Source: Rahnella laticis (GTDB lineage Bacteria > Pseudomonadota > Gammaproteobacteria > Enterobacterales > Enterobacteriaceae). Taken from it: a DNA stretch of 64,000 nt. Position 1 is the first letter of the stretch. Every line of letters begins with the position of its first letter. The stretch spans positions 186,001 through 250,000 of the forward strand of contig NZ_JADOBI010000003.1 of NCBI RefSeq assembly GCF_015644585.1, written 5' to 3'. Positions 53,680-63,024 of this stretch are shown here, in pieces. The notes beneath the pieces are model-generated. The model was not told the origin of the DNA and searched no databases. It saw nothing but the letters and a program-made list of their open reading frames with translations. Both the position numbers and the translations under genes were made by a program.

Positions 53680-54681
53680 TCAGCTAAAGGCGGTACGATG
53701 TGCCGTCACCGCCCAGGCTATTCGGGCCAGTTTATTGGCTAATCCGCAGGCCACCACGTTTGAGTGATGCCGCGTCTGCTGTACCTTCACCCACTCAGCC
53801 AGTCGCCCCGGATTATGCTCGAGCCGCTGCATAAAAACCCGTGCGCACTGGACTAAAAGCCGTCGCAGATTTTTATCCCCTCGCTTACTTATCCCCATCA
53901 GCGTCGTTTTTCCTCCCGTGCTGTACTGTCGCGGGACCAGCCCCGTCGAAGCGGCAAAGTCCCGACTGCTGGCGTAGTTTTTCCCATCGCACAGCTTCGT
54001 TGCCAGAAGGCTGGCCGTTATCATTCCGACGCCAGGGATGGTCAGCAAACGCTGTGCGGTATCATCTTCCGCCATGTGCGTTTTTAGCTCCTGTTCGAGC
54101 CCTTCAATCTGTTCGCTGAGATAGGAATAATGCTGATGAAGCCGGAGAAGCAGGCGGGTTAAATAAGGGGGAAATTGATGTTCTTCAAGCACCGCGGACA
54201 GACGCCGGATAACGGCAATGCCGCGCGGCATACTTATCCCGAACTCCAGCAGGAAAGCGTGCATTTGGTTAGTGGTTTTGACGCGCTCCCTGACAAGTGC
54301 ATCACGAACGCGATGCAGTGCAGACATCGCCTGCTGGTCTTCCGTTCGTGGCGTAACGAAGCGCATAGAGGGCCGCGATGCCGCTTCACAGATAGCTTCT
54401 GCATCAATAAAATCATTCTTGTTACTTTTTACAAAAGGCCGAACAAACTGCGGTGAAATGAGCCTAACCTGATGGCCGAGCTGGCTGATGTGTCGGGCCA
54501 TAAAGTGCGCGCCGGCGCAGGACTCCATCACAACGGTGGCGGCAGAACATGTGGAAAGAAAGGCGGTTAACTGGGTGCGAGAAAACTTCTTACGTAGCAA
54601 TGCATGGCCGCTTTTATCCTGAGCGTGGACATGGAACGAATGCTTGCCGAGGTCGATACCGATGAGCGTAACGTTTTGCAT
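53680..54681 (-). CDS. IS110-family transposase with stop codon supplied by an IS3 end
   Basis: 333 aa from ATG 54681 (the frame stays open to 54840, but the MQNVTLIGIDLGKHSF start is canonical). N-terminal DEDD RuvC-like domain: IGIDLGKHSF, VVMESCAGAHFMAR, KNDFIDAEAI; C-terminal transposase_20 domain with LLTIPGVGMITASLLATKL and FAASTGLVPRQYSTGG. The last codons before the IS3 insertion read AFS; the stop TGA is the complement of the IS3 terminal TCA. Removing IS3 and one GCT copy restores AFSQ and TAA, so only one residue is lost and the protein may still work. Confidence 0.9.
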   Translation of the reverse strand: MQNVTLIGIDLGKHSFHVHAQDKSGHALLRKKFSRTQLTAFLSTCSAATVVMESCAGAHFMARHISQLGHQVRLISPQFVRPFVKSNKNDFIDAEAICEAASRPSMRFVTPRTEDQQAMSALHRVRDALVRERVKTTNQMHAFLLEFGISMPRGIAVIRRLSAVLEEHQFPPYLTRLLLRLHQHYSYLSEQIEGLEQELKTHMAEDDTAQRLLTIPGVGMITASLLATKLCDGKNYASSRDFAASTGLVPRQYSTGGKTTLMGISKRGDKNLRRLLVQCARVFMQRLEHNPGRLAEWVKVQQTRHHSNVVACGLANKLARIAWAVTAHRTAFS

Positions 54682-54689
54682 GATGATCC

Positions 54690-54780
54690 CCTTCAGAAAG
54701 AAAAACACCCTGTCAGCGTACCGCTCACAGGGTGGGGGTGACCATCTCATTAAACCCGCCTCGTGGCGGGTTGTTTGCGG
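54690..54780 (-). ncRNA. Structured leader of the IS110 element, candidate bridge RNA region
   Basis: Upstream of the transposase two strong hairpins occur: AACCCGCC/GGCGGGTT (54753-54772) and CACCCTGT/ACAGGGTG (54706-54734), the latter followed on - by T5. IS110-type elements are known to encode a structured bridge RNA in a non-coding end beside the transposase. That this segment is it is inferred from position and fold only; the element end is not mapped. The remaining bases to 55157 hold no gene I can support. Confidence 0.35.
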
Positions 54781-55157
54781 GCTAATTAATCGATTTAACA
54801 ATGCTGAAGCACGGCAGGAAATTGAATTTATAACCTTCACGCGGCCAGTTTCCGATGACGCTGGCTCCCTGTTCCGTGGCGGCGTGATAAAAAACCTTAT
54901 TGCTCACAGGCCAGCAGTGCCTTTCCGGCTCCGCCATAGCGGCTCCTTTCGATCTGCACTCCGACGATTTCAAAAACGGCCAGCCGCTTCCTGTTTCGAT
55001 TGTCGGAGACGAGCAGAATATTCGGCCTAAAAAATGAAGCCAGGAGCCACTTAGACAGGGTGGCATTTAGGGTTGAACTGGCATATTTCGTTCTCTGGCG
55101 AAACATGAGTATGTTAATGAAAATATGCTCATCCTTCTGACAAATAAGGGGGTAGGT

Positions 55158-55769
55158 ATGAGCACACAACGGGTCGATTTACTTTCTCTGTACTTTGGAA
55201 ATCCAGTAGCAATTTTATCCAGTCAGAATGATGACGGAACAACAAACCTAAGCCCGATATCTTCATGGTGGATACTCGATCAGAGCATCGTCTTCGGCCT
55301 TGGAACGTCAGGAAAGTGCTATGAAAATTTGATAAAACGCCCTGAAGTTGTTCTGAATATTCCTGACAGTTCTTTGTGGGAAAATGTTGAGTTCTTAGCA
55401 GCAACGACAGGAAAGGAGTCTCTACCCGATTCCAAGAAAAAAATGGGGTACTATTTTGAGAGTGATAAATTTTCATGCAGCGGCCTGACAGAAACAGAAA
55501 GTCATGACATTAAGCCGGGAAGAATAAAGGAATGCCCTGTTCAAATAGAAACCAGGGTCGTCAACGCGATGTTTCTGGGTAGCCACAGGAATGAGATGAT
55601 ATCAATGGAAGCGAAAGTGTTAAATGTTCATGTATCAGAAGAAATGCTGAAACTGGAAACGGGCAATGTCAGGTTTAATGTCGGGAAATGGAAGCCTCTG
55701 TATTACGTTTTCCGTCATTATTTTTCCCTGGGCGAAGCGCTCGGGAAAAACTTCAGATGCAGTGAGTAG
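55158..55769 (+). CDS. Flavin reductase-like FMN-binding split-barrel protein
   Basis: 203 aa from ATG 55158, which follows AAGGGGGTAGG; a longer frame from 55125 is less likely. Features: FGNPVAILSSQNDDGTTNLS, PISSWWILDQSIVFGLG, KCYENLIKRPEVVLNIPDSS, and CPVQIETRVVNAM followed by GKWKPLYYVFRHYF. This is the layout of flavin-reductase-domain proteins that bind FMN and react with flavin or small oxidised substrates. Physiological substrate unknown. Single gene followed by a terminator shared with the ATPase gene. Confidence 0.8.
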   Translation: MSTQRVDLLSLYFGNPVAILSSQNDDGTTNLSPISSWWILDQSIVFGLGTSGKCYENLIKRPEVVLNIPDSSLWENVEFLAATTGKESLPDSKKKMGYYFESDKFSCSGLTETESHDIKPGRIKECPVQIETRVVNAMFLGSHRNEMISMEAKVLNVHVSEEMLKLETGNVRFNVGKWKPLYYVFRHYFSLGEALGKNFRCSE

Positions 55770-55826
55770 AAAGCTTTCACTTCATAAGCCTTAACCTGAC
55801 ACAAAAATCCGGCTTGCGAAAAAAAC

Positions 55827-55857
55827 ATCCTGAACGGCTACCTTCGCCGTTCAGGAT
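55827..55857. terminator. Strong terminator between flavin reductase and P-type ATPase genes
   Basis: ATCCTGAACGGC (55827-55838) pairs perfectly with GCCGTTCAGGAT (55846-55857). On the minus strand the stem is followed by G and a T-rich run, so it mainly serves the leftward ATPase. Confidence 0.85.
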
Positions 55858-55869
55858 ATGGGTTTCTCT

Positions 55870-58578
55870 CTAACTCTTACGCCAGCCGCGCGTCAGCACT
55901 TTCTCTATCTCGACAATCACGAACAGCGCGACGCCGATCAGCAGGCCGATGATCCAGTAGATAAACGGCAGCGGGCGCGTACCGAACAGTGTGTTCATCA
56001 GCGGCACATAAATAATGATTGCCTGAAGCGCGAACAGTACAACGGTGACAATCCAGATCCCTTTATTTTCCAGCAGCCCGCGGCTGAGGGAGAAGTTATC
56101 CGAATCGCGACAGTTGATCATGTAAACCCACTGCGCGGTCACCAGCGTCTGCAATAGCACGGTACGGATGAATTCCGGTTCATATCCACGCGGTTGCAGC
56201 CAGGCTTCCAGCATGAAGGCGCTGACGGAAATCAGCAAACCGACGAACGCCACGCGCCAGATGGCATATTTGTCCATCACGTGTGCGCTGACGTTACGCG
56301 GCGGACGGCGCATCACGCGGCTTTCCGCCTCTTCAAACGCCAGACCAAATGACAGCGTGGCCGAGGTTGCCATGTTCATCCAGAGAATTTGTACCGGCGT
56401 TAACGGCAGAAAATTCCCCATCAGAATGGCGATAATAATCAGCAACCCTTGCGCCAGGTTGGTCGGCATAATAAAGAGAATGGTTTTTTTCAGGTTGTCA
56501 TAAACCCGGCGCCCTTCCCTGACCGCGTTGGCGATGGTGGCAAAGTTGTCATCCACCAGGATCATATCCGCCGATTCCTTGGTCACTTCCGTCCCTTTGA
56601 TCCCCATCGCGATACCGACGTTCGCCTGTTTCAGCGCTGGCGCATCGTTCACGCCGTCGCCGGTCATCCCGACAATTTCACCGGTTTCCTGCAACGCTTT
56701 TACCAGCCGCAGTTTATGTTCCGGGCTGGTGCGGGCGAAGATATCAAACAGCGTCGCGGCAACCCGCAGCTGATCGTCATTCATATGCTCCAGTTCATAC
56801 CCGGTGATCGAGTTTTCGCTGTTGCCGATCCCGAGCATTTTACCGATTGCCATCGCGGTTTCCTGATGGTCACCGGTGATCATCTTGACGCGGATCCCCG
56901 CCTGCTGACATTCACCGATCGCCACAATCGCTTCCGGACGCGGCGGATCCATCATGCCTGCAATGCCAATCAGTACCATGCCGTGGCTGAGTTCCGGGTG
57001 ATCGAGCGCCGTCACCGGCTGATCCACCGGCTTCCAGGCCGCCGCCACCATACGCAAACCTTCGCTGGCGTATCGGGTAATCGCCGATTCCCAATAGGCG
57101 TGATCTAACGGAACGGCACCGTCCGGCGTCTGCTGATACTGGCAAAGTTTCAGCAAAACATCCGGTGCGCCGGTGAGCATAATCTGAGCCTCACCGTTTT
57201 TATCGCCCGCCACCGCCATGTATTTGTAGAGCGAATCGAATGGAATTTTGCTGCTCAGGTTAAACGGCAATTCCGGCAAATGCGCCTTCGCGGCCAGCAC
57301 TTTCAGCGCGCCTTCCGTCGGCCCGCCGGTAATGCCCCAGTGGCCCTGCGCGTCCTGTTTTAACGTGCTGTCATTACAGATATCGACCGTGCGCAGGAAT
57401 TGCGTCAGCAACGGCGAGGAATCTGGCGGCACCTGCGCCGCCGAACCGGCAAGAGAAAAACTGCCCATCGGTTCGTAGCTGTTGCCTTCGACGGTCCAGA
57501 CGTTATCGGCCAGAATCACCGCTTTCACGGTCATTTCATTCATGGTCAGCGTGCCGGTTTTATCCGAACAAATCACTGACATTGCGCCGAGGGTTTCGAC
57601 CGTCGGCAGCTTACGGATAATGGCTTTGGAACGCGCCATCGCCTGCACGCCGAGCGACAAGATGATCGAGATAATCGCCGGCAGCCCTTCCGGAACGGCG
57701 GCTACGGCCAGGCTGATGACCGAAAGCAGCAGCTCGCCAAACGGAATATCGCGCAGCAGGAAACCGAAGATCAGCAGCGCCACCATCATGAACAGAATGA
57801 TGATAAAAATGGATTTACCCAGTTTATCTATCTGCACCAGCAGCGGCGTTTTGTTGTCTTCAATCGAGGAAAGCATTTCATTGATGTGGCCGAGTTCCGT
57901 CTGGCCACCGGTGGCAAACACCACGCCGCTGGCAGTCCCGGAGCTGACGGTCGTTCCCGAGAACGCAAGGTTTTTGCGGTCGCCGATGGATTTCTCGCCT
58001 TCCAGCGAATCGGTTTTTTTCGAGACGACGGTGGATTCGCCGGTCAGAATCGCTTCTTCAACACGCAGGTTGTGCACGTCAATCAGGCGTAAATCGGCAG
58101 GAATTTTGTCGCCGGGGCGTAACAGAACAATATCTCCCGGCACAATTTCGTCGGTTCCCACGGTAACCTGTTGTCCACCGCGTAATACCAGCGCCTCACT
58201 GGAGAGCATATTCTGGATGCTCTTCAATGATTTTTCAGCGTTATTTTCCTGGATGAAGCCGATAAGCGCATTGATAACTGCCACCGCTAATATCACCAGC
58301 GTGTCGACCCAGTGCCCCATTATTGCGGTGACCACACCCGCGGCCAGTAATATATAAATCAGGATGTCTTTAAAGTGAGAGATAAACTTAATAAATAAAG
58401 ACTTACCTTCTTTTTGCGGCAGAACATTCGGGCCGTAATGTTGCAGTTTGTTTTTGGCTTCTTCGGGTGTCAGCCCGGCTGGCCCGGATTGAAGCCCGGC
58501 CAGGCTCTCTTCTACGGTGTGCTGATACCACAATTTTTCCGATGTTTTATTACCGGAAGCTGGTGCTGGATTATTCAT
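55870..58578 (-). CDS. Type II (SERCA/PMCA-like) P-type cation ATPase
   Basis: 902 aa. N-terminal cation_ATPase_N domain (YQHTVEESLAGLQSGPAGLT), actuator domain with TGES (179-182), M4 motif PEGLP (296-300), phosphorylation site CSDKTGTLTMNEMTVK (Asp339), hinge MTGDGVNDAPALKQANVGIA and about ten spans in total. It belongs to the type IIA calcium-pump-like branch of bacterial ATPases; calcium or another divalent cation is plausible, not proven. Pumps out of the cytosol. Stands alone, leftward, with its own terminator. Confidence 0.88.
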   Translation of the reverse strand: MNNPAPASGNKTSEKLWYQHTVEESLAGLQSGPAGLTPEEAKNKLQHYGPNVLPQKEGKSLFIKFISHFKDILIYILLAAGVVTAIMGHWVDTLVILAVAVINALIGFIQENNAEKSLKSIQNMLSSEALVLRGGQQVTVGTDEIVPGDIVLLRPGDKIPADLRLIDVHNLRVEEAILTGESTVVSKKTDSLEGEKSIGDRKNLAFSGTTVSSGTASGVVFATGGQTELGHINEMLSSIEDNKTPLLVQIDKLGKSIFIIILFMMVALLIFGFLLRDIPFGELLLSVISLAVAAVPEGLPAIISIILSLGVQAMARSKAIIRKLPTVETLGAMSVICSDKTGTLTMNEMTVKAVILADNVWTVEGNSYEPMGSFSLAGSAAQVPPDSSPLLTQFLRTVDICNDSTLKQDAQGHWGITGGPTEGALKVLAAKAHLPELPFNLSSKIPFDSLYKYMAVAGDKNGEAQIMLTGAPDVLLKLCQYQQTPDGAVPLDHAYWESAITRYASEGLRMVAAAWKPVDQPVTALDHPELSHGMVLIGIAGMMDPPRPEAIVAIGECQQAGIRVKMITGDHQETAMAIGKMLGIGNSENSITGYELEHMNDDQLRVAATLFDIFARTSPEHKLRLVKALQETGEIVGMTGDGVNDAPALKQANVGIAMGIKGTEVTKESADMILVDDNFATIANAVREGRRVYDNLKKTILFIMPTNLAQGLLIIIAILMGNFLPLTPVQILWMNMATSATLSFGLAFEEAESRVMRRPPRNVSAHVMDKYAIWRVAFVGLLISVSAFMLEAWLQPRGYEPEFIRTVLLQTLVTAQWVYMINCRDSDNFSLSRGLLENKGIWIVTVVLFALQAIIIYVPLMNTLFGTRPLPFIYWIIGLLIGVALFVIVEIEKVLTRGWRKS

Positions 58579-58871
58579 GATGCCTGACTCCTTGACCCCT
58601 GAAATGGTTCATGAATGAAGCGGATAATGAATTAATTGTCGTGTTGATTCTGGCAAGATACCTAAAGCTGTATAAACTATAATATACCGTGTTAAATAGT
58701 GTTAACGGGTTGCCTGAAAAAACAAATTATTAAAGAAAAACAATAAGTCACCGCACAGTTCCAATGGGAATACGTCGAAGGCAGAATATACCGAATCCTG
58801 TTTATCAAAAGCCCTTATATATTCTGCCGGGATTTATTAATTTCGCGTGTAGTTGCATGAGGGGAAGTATT

Positions 58872-59957
58872 TTGAAGATCCGTTTTTCTCTCGTTCTGGC
58901 CCTCGCTTTAGCGTTAAGCGCCTGCGACCAGAAAACGGCGGACGCGCCCGCGCCGCCGCGTCAGGTAAAAATTGCCACCGCCGAAGCGGCCAGCCCGCTA
59001 AGTACCCGCGTTTTTCCGGCACGTATTCTCGCAGGCGATAACACCGACATTGCCTTTAAGCGCGCCGGTCAGTTGCAGACGCTTGATGTGCGCGAAGGTG
59101 AAGCCGTGAAACAGGGGCAAGTTCTCGCCCGTCTCACCAACAACGACGCCCGCCAGCGGCTCAACGATCGCCGCAGTGCCGCGACACTCGCTCAGCGCCA
59201 GTTCGAGCGTTATCAGACCCTCGCCCGTCGCCATGTCGTTTCTCAGGCTGAACTTGAAGTGCATAAAGCCAGCCGGGATTCTGCGGCAGCGGCGCTGAAA
59301 ATTGCGCAGGAAGAACTCAATGATCTCAATCTGGTAGCGCCTTTCAGCGGCGTCATTGCCCGGCTGAATGTGCGTAATCATCAGGTGATTGCCGCCGGTC
59401 AGCCGGTGGCGACGCTCAGCCGTTCCGATGTGCTGGACGTTATTTTCAGCGTGCCGGAAAACCTCTTCACCAGCCTTGATATGCGTAACGCCGATTACCG
59501 CCCGCGGGTACGCATCAACCAGCTTCCCGACCGCGAATTCACCGCGACTTATAAAGAACACACCGCCAGCAGCGAAGCCAACACGCTGACCTGGCAGGTG
59601 ACGCTGACCATGCCGCGTCCGGAAAACTTCCCGGCGGTAGCCGGGCTGAGCGGCACCGTTACGGTGAACCCGGCCAATCTCGCCACGGCCACGCCGGACT
59701 CCACGCTGGTGATCCCGGTTGAAGCCGTGTTTAATCCGGACAACACGCAGCGCAACGACCCGCACGTCTGGGTGATCGCCGGAGAAGGCGACACTCTGCA
59801 CGTTGAAGATCGCAAAGTCACCGTCGGCAAACTCACCTCGCAGGGCATTGAAATTACAGCCGGTTTGAAACAGGGCGACCGCGTTGTCGCCGCCGGTGTC
59901 GGTGAATTACATGCGCAGCAACCGGTTCGCATCTGGACACGGGAACGGGGCCTGTAA
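58872..59957 (+). CDS. RND efflux periplasmic adaptor (membrane fusion lipoprotein)
   Basis: About 361 aa from a TTG at 58872, well placed after GAGGGGA; ATG 58857 (five codons earlier) and 58764 are alternatives. The TTG start gives a clean lipoprotein signal KIRFSLVLALALALSAC. HlyD-type layout: lipoyl half AGQLQTLDVREGEAVKQGQV, coiled-coil hairpin (~90-140), second half NLVAPFSGVIARLNVRNHQV, then beta-barrel and membrane-proximal domains (LVIPVEAVFNPD). Connects the pump to a TolC-type channel. One base separates its stop from the pump start. Confidence 0.9.
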   Translation: MKIRFSLVLALALALSACDQKTADAPAPPRQVKIATAEAASPLSTRVFPARILAGDNTDIAFKRAGQLQTLDVREGEAVKQGQVLARLTNNDARQRLNDRRSAATLAQRQFERYQTLARRHVVSQAELEVHKASRDSAAAALKIAQEELNDLNLVAPFSGVIARLNVRNHQVIAAGQPVATLSRSDVLDVIFSVPENLFTSLDMRNADYRPRVRINQLPDREFTATYKEHTASSEANTLTWQVTLTMPRPENFPAVAGLSGTVTVNPANLATATPDSTLVIPVEAVFNPDNTQRNDPHVWVIAGEGDTLHVEDRKVTVGKLTSQGIEITAGLKQGDRVVAAGVGELHAQQPVRIWTRERGL

Positions 59958-59958
59958 T

Positions 59959-62900
59959 ATGGGGATCAACGAGAGTTTTATCAGTAACCCGACGCGCGTC
60001 TGGCTGGTGATCCTGCTGCTCGGCGTGGGCGGGTTAATTGCATTGTTCAACATCGGGCGGCTGGAAGATCCGGCGTTTACCATCAAAACGGCGGTGGTTT
60101 CCGTCCAGTATCCGGGCGCATCCTCGCAACAGGTAGAAGAAGAAGTCACGCTGCCGCTGGAAAACGCGCTTCAGCGCCTGCCTTACGTCGATAACATCAC
60201 GTCAATTTCTGCCGTCGGTTTATCGCAAATCACCGTGAATATCGATGCCCGCTATCACTCTTCCGAACTGCCGCAAATCTGGGATGAACTGCGCCGCCGG
60301 GTGAATGACGCGACGCTGCAATTCCCGCCCGGCGTCAGTCCGCCGTTCGTTAACGATGATTTCGGTGACGTGTACGGATACTTTTTCTCGGTTTACGGTG
60401 ACAGTTTTACCAACCCCGAACTGCGCGCGTACGCCGAGCAGCTTCGCAGGCAACTGGTTCTGGTGCCCGGTGTGGGCAAAGTCGCGATTGGCGGCGTCAT
60501 TCCCGAGCAGGTTTACATCGAGATTTCGCGGGCGAAAATGGCGGCTTACGGCGTCACGCTGGCGCGTCTGGCGGATGTGCTGAACCGGCAAAATATGGTT
60601 TCCGACGCGGGCAGTATGACGGTCGGCAGTGAATCCATCCGTCTGCATCCGACCGGCGGTTTTCAGAATATCGATGAACTCAATAATGTCCTCATCAGCC
60701 CGGCCGGTTCCACGCACAGCATTTATCTGCGCGACATCGCCACGGTTTCGCAGGGCGTGACGGATCATCCCGGCAATATTTACCACGCCAATGGCCGCAA
60801 CGCGCTGACCATTGGTGTCTCCTATATTCCCGGCGTGAATGTCATGAATATCGGCCACGCCATCGAAGCCAGAATGAAGCAGCTCAGCGCCGACAAACCG
60901 GCCGGGATCGAGCTGAAAGTCTTCTACGATCAGGCTGCCGAAGTGAAGAAATCTGTTGACGGTTTCATCATTAACTTCCTGATGGCGCTGGCGATTGTGG
61001 TCGGCGTCTTGCTCATATTCATGGGATTACGCAGCGGAATTATCATCGCCGTGTCGCTGGCGCTGAACGTGCTCGGCACGTTGCTGATCATGTATTTATT
61101 TGGCATCGAGCTTCAGCGCATTTCGCTCGGCGCGCTGATTATCGCGCTGAGTATGCTGGTGGATAACGCGATTGTGGTGGTGGAAGGCGTGCTGATTTCC
61201 CGACAGCAGGGCAATCCGCTGATGAGTGCAATTTCGCACATTATTAAACGCTCCGCCCTGCCGCTGCTGGGCGCGACGGTCATCGCCATTCTGGCGTTTG
61301 CGCCTATCGGGCTGTCTCAGGATTCGACCGGAGAATACTGTAAATCGCTGTTCCAGGTATTACTGATTTCGCTGATGCTCAGTTGGGTGACGGCGCTGAC
61401 GCTCACGCCGGTGCTGGTCAAATGGGCGTTTGCCAATATGCCGGTGCCGGAGAAAAAACCGGATGAACAGGCTGACCCGTACGGCGGCTGGATTTTCCGC
61501 GTTTACCGGCGTTTGCTGTCGGCGCTGCTGGTACGCCAGACGGTCACGCTGGTCACGCTGGCGGCGCTGCTCGCGGCGTCCGTCTGGGGATTCGGCTTTG
61601 TACGGCAGAACTTTTTCCCGTCTTCCAACACGCCGATTTTCTTCGTCGATCTCTGGCTGCCTTACGGCACCGATATCAATTACACCGCCCGCGTCGCCCG
61701 CGAAATAGAACAGAACATCAGTAAACAGGAGGGCGTGGAAAACACCGTGACCACCGTCGGTCAGGGCGGCATGCGCTTCATTCTGACCTATAACGGCCAG
61801 CGCCAGTATTCCAACTACGCGCAGATTATGGTGCGGATGGACGACCAGCGGAAAATCGCCGGACTGGTTCGCCACACCGAGCAGGATATCCAGAAAAATT
61901 ACCCCGAGGTGAATGCGCGGCTCAAACGCATCATGTTCGGACCGTCCGGCGACAGCGCCATTGAAGTGCGCATTAAAGGCTCCGACCCGGATACGCTGCG
62001 CAGCATCGCCAGCCGGGTGGATAAAATCATCCTTGATGACGGCGCGGCCGACGGCGTACGCAACGACTGGCAGGATCGCAGCAAAATGGTCAGACCGGTA
62101 TTTTCCCCGTATCTGGGCCGTGAACTGGGCGTGGATAAAGGTGAAGTCGACAGCGCCTTACAGATGAATTTCAGCGGCAGCACGGTCGGGATTTACCGCG
62201 ATGGCTCCACGCTCATGCCCATCGTGTTACGCCCGCCTGCCGCGGAAAGGCTGGATGTCGATCACATGGCGAATATCATGGTCTGGAGCCAGACGCGCCA
62301 GCAGTTTATTCCGCTGAGCAACGTGGTCAGTGATTTCAAAGTGGAATGGGAAGATCCGCTGATCATGCGTCGCGACCGTATCCGCATGCTCACCGTGCAA
62401 ACCGACCCCGATGCGGCCACCGGCGAAACGTCCGGCGATATGCTCGCGCGGATAAAACCGCAGGTTGAGGCGCTGACCTTGCCGCACGGTTACAGCATTG
62501 AATGGGGTGGCGACGCGGAGAATTCCGCCGAGGCGCAGGAAGGCCTGTTTACCACGCTGCCGATTGGCTTCCTGATGATGTTTATCATCACGGTGCTGAT
62601 GTTCAGTTCGGTGAAAAATGCGATTGCCATCTGGCTGACAGTACCGCTGGCGCTGATTGGCGTGACGTTTGGTTTCCTGCTGACCGGCATTCCGTTCGGG
62701 TTTATGGCGCTGATTGGCCTGCTCAGCCTGAGCGGCATGCTGATCCGCAACGGTATCGTGCTGGTCGAAGAAATCGGCCAGCAGAAGAAAGAGAAAAACC
62801 AGACGGAAGCGATTATCTACGCAGCCACGTCACGCCTGCGCCCTATCCTGCTGACGGCGTTTACCACCGTGCTCGGGCTCGCGCCGTTGTTACTTGATGT

Positions 62901-63024
62901 ATTTTTCCAGAGCATGGCGGTTGTTATCATGTTCGGTCTGGGGTTTGCGACCGTGCTGACGCTTCTGGTTCTGCCGGTGATTTACAACTGTTTCCATCGT
63001 GAAGGACAACGAATTCAACAATGA
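59959..63024 (+). CDS. RND family efflux permease
   Basis: 1021 aa, full length AcrB/MexK-class pump. N-terminal span VWLVILLLGVGGLIALF, periplasmic pore domain with VVSVQYPGASSQQVEEEVTL, central span cluster with LVDNAIVVVEGVLISR including the proton-relay acidic residues of span 4, second half starting VTLVTLAALLAASVWGF, and the C-terminal RLRPILLTAFTTVLGLAPLL. Exports lipophilic or drug-like substrates with the adaptor upstream; no outer membrane channel gene here, so TolC is the likely partner. Overlaps the next gene by four bases (ATGA). Confidence 0.93.
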   Translation: MGINESFISNPTRVWLVILLLGVGGLIALFNIGRLEDPAFTIKTAVVSVQYPGASSQQVEEEVTLPLENALQRLPYVDNITSISAVGLSQITVNIDARYHSSELPQIWDELRRRVNDATLQFPPGVSPPFVNDDFGDVYGYFFSVYGDSFTNPELRAYAEQLRRQLVLVPGVGKVAIGGVIPEQVYIEISRAKMAAYGVTLARLADVLNRQNMVSDAGSMTVGSESIRLHPTGGFQNIDELNNVLISPAGSTHSIYLRDIATVSQGVTDHPGNIYHANGRNALTIGVSYIPGVNVMNIGHAIEARMKQLSADKPAGIELKVFYDQAAEVKKSVDGFIINFLMALAIVVGVLLIFMGLRSGIIIAVSLALNVLGTLLIMYLFGIELQRISLGALIIALSMLVDNAIVVVEGVLISRQQGNPLMSAISHIIKRSALPLLGATVIAILAFAPIGLSQDSTGEYCKSLFQVLLISLMLSWVTALTLTPVLVKWAFANMPVPEKKPDEQADPYGGWIFRVYRRLLSALLVRQTVTLVTLAALLAASVWGFGFVRQNFFPSSNTPIFFVDLWLPYGTDINYTARVAREIEQNISKQEGVENTVTTVGQGGMRFILTYNGQRQYSNYAQIMVRMDDQRKIAGLVRHTEQDIQKNYPEVNARLKRIMFGPSGDSAIEVRIKGSDPDTLRSIASRVDKIILDDGAADGVRNDWQDRSKMVRPVFSPYLGRELGVDKGEVDSALQMNFSGSTVGIYRDGSTLMPIVLRPPAAERLDVDHMANIMVWSQTRQQFIPLSNVVSDFKVEWEDPLIMRRDRIRMLTVQTDPDAATGETSGDMLARIKPQVEALTLPHGYSIEWGGDAENSAEAQEGLFTTLPIGFLMMFIITVLMFSSVKNAIAIWLTVPLALIGVTFGFLLTGIPFGFMALIGLLSLSGMLIRNGIVLVEEIGQQKKEKNQTEAIIYAATSRLRPILLTAFTTVLGLAPLLLDVFFQSMAVVIMFGLGFATVLTLLVLPVIYNCFHREGQRIQQ

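Larger units (their letters stand above)
52380..53682 (+). mobile_element. IS3-family insertion sequence, 1303 bp
   Basis: Terminal inverted repeats TGACCCGTCCTAAATAGCGT (left, 52380) and TGACCAGTCCTGATATAGGT (right, read on -, from 53682) followed in both by TGACAC. A 3-bp direct repeat GCT flanks it (52377-52379 and 53683-53685), typical for IS3. It carries orfA and orfB linked by a programmed -1 frameshift. It is inserted into the last codon of an IS110-family transposase. Confidence 0.9.

Noticed and set aside
54782..55066. 94-codon leftward frame upstream of the IS110 element
   Set aside because: No ribosome site and no recognisable family; perhaps a gene remnant, but not supportable.
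57482..58357. 291-codon frame antisense to the P-type ATPase gene
   Set aside because: Ser/Thr-rich shadow frame opposite conserved ATPase motifs.
58998..59801. 267-codon frame antisense to the RND adaptor gene
   Set aside because: Shadow frame opposite a conserved HlyD-type protein; His/Arg-rich and without start signals.
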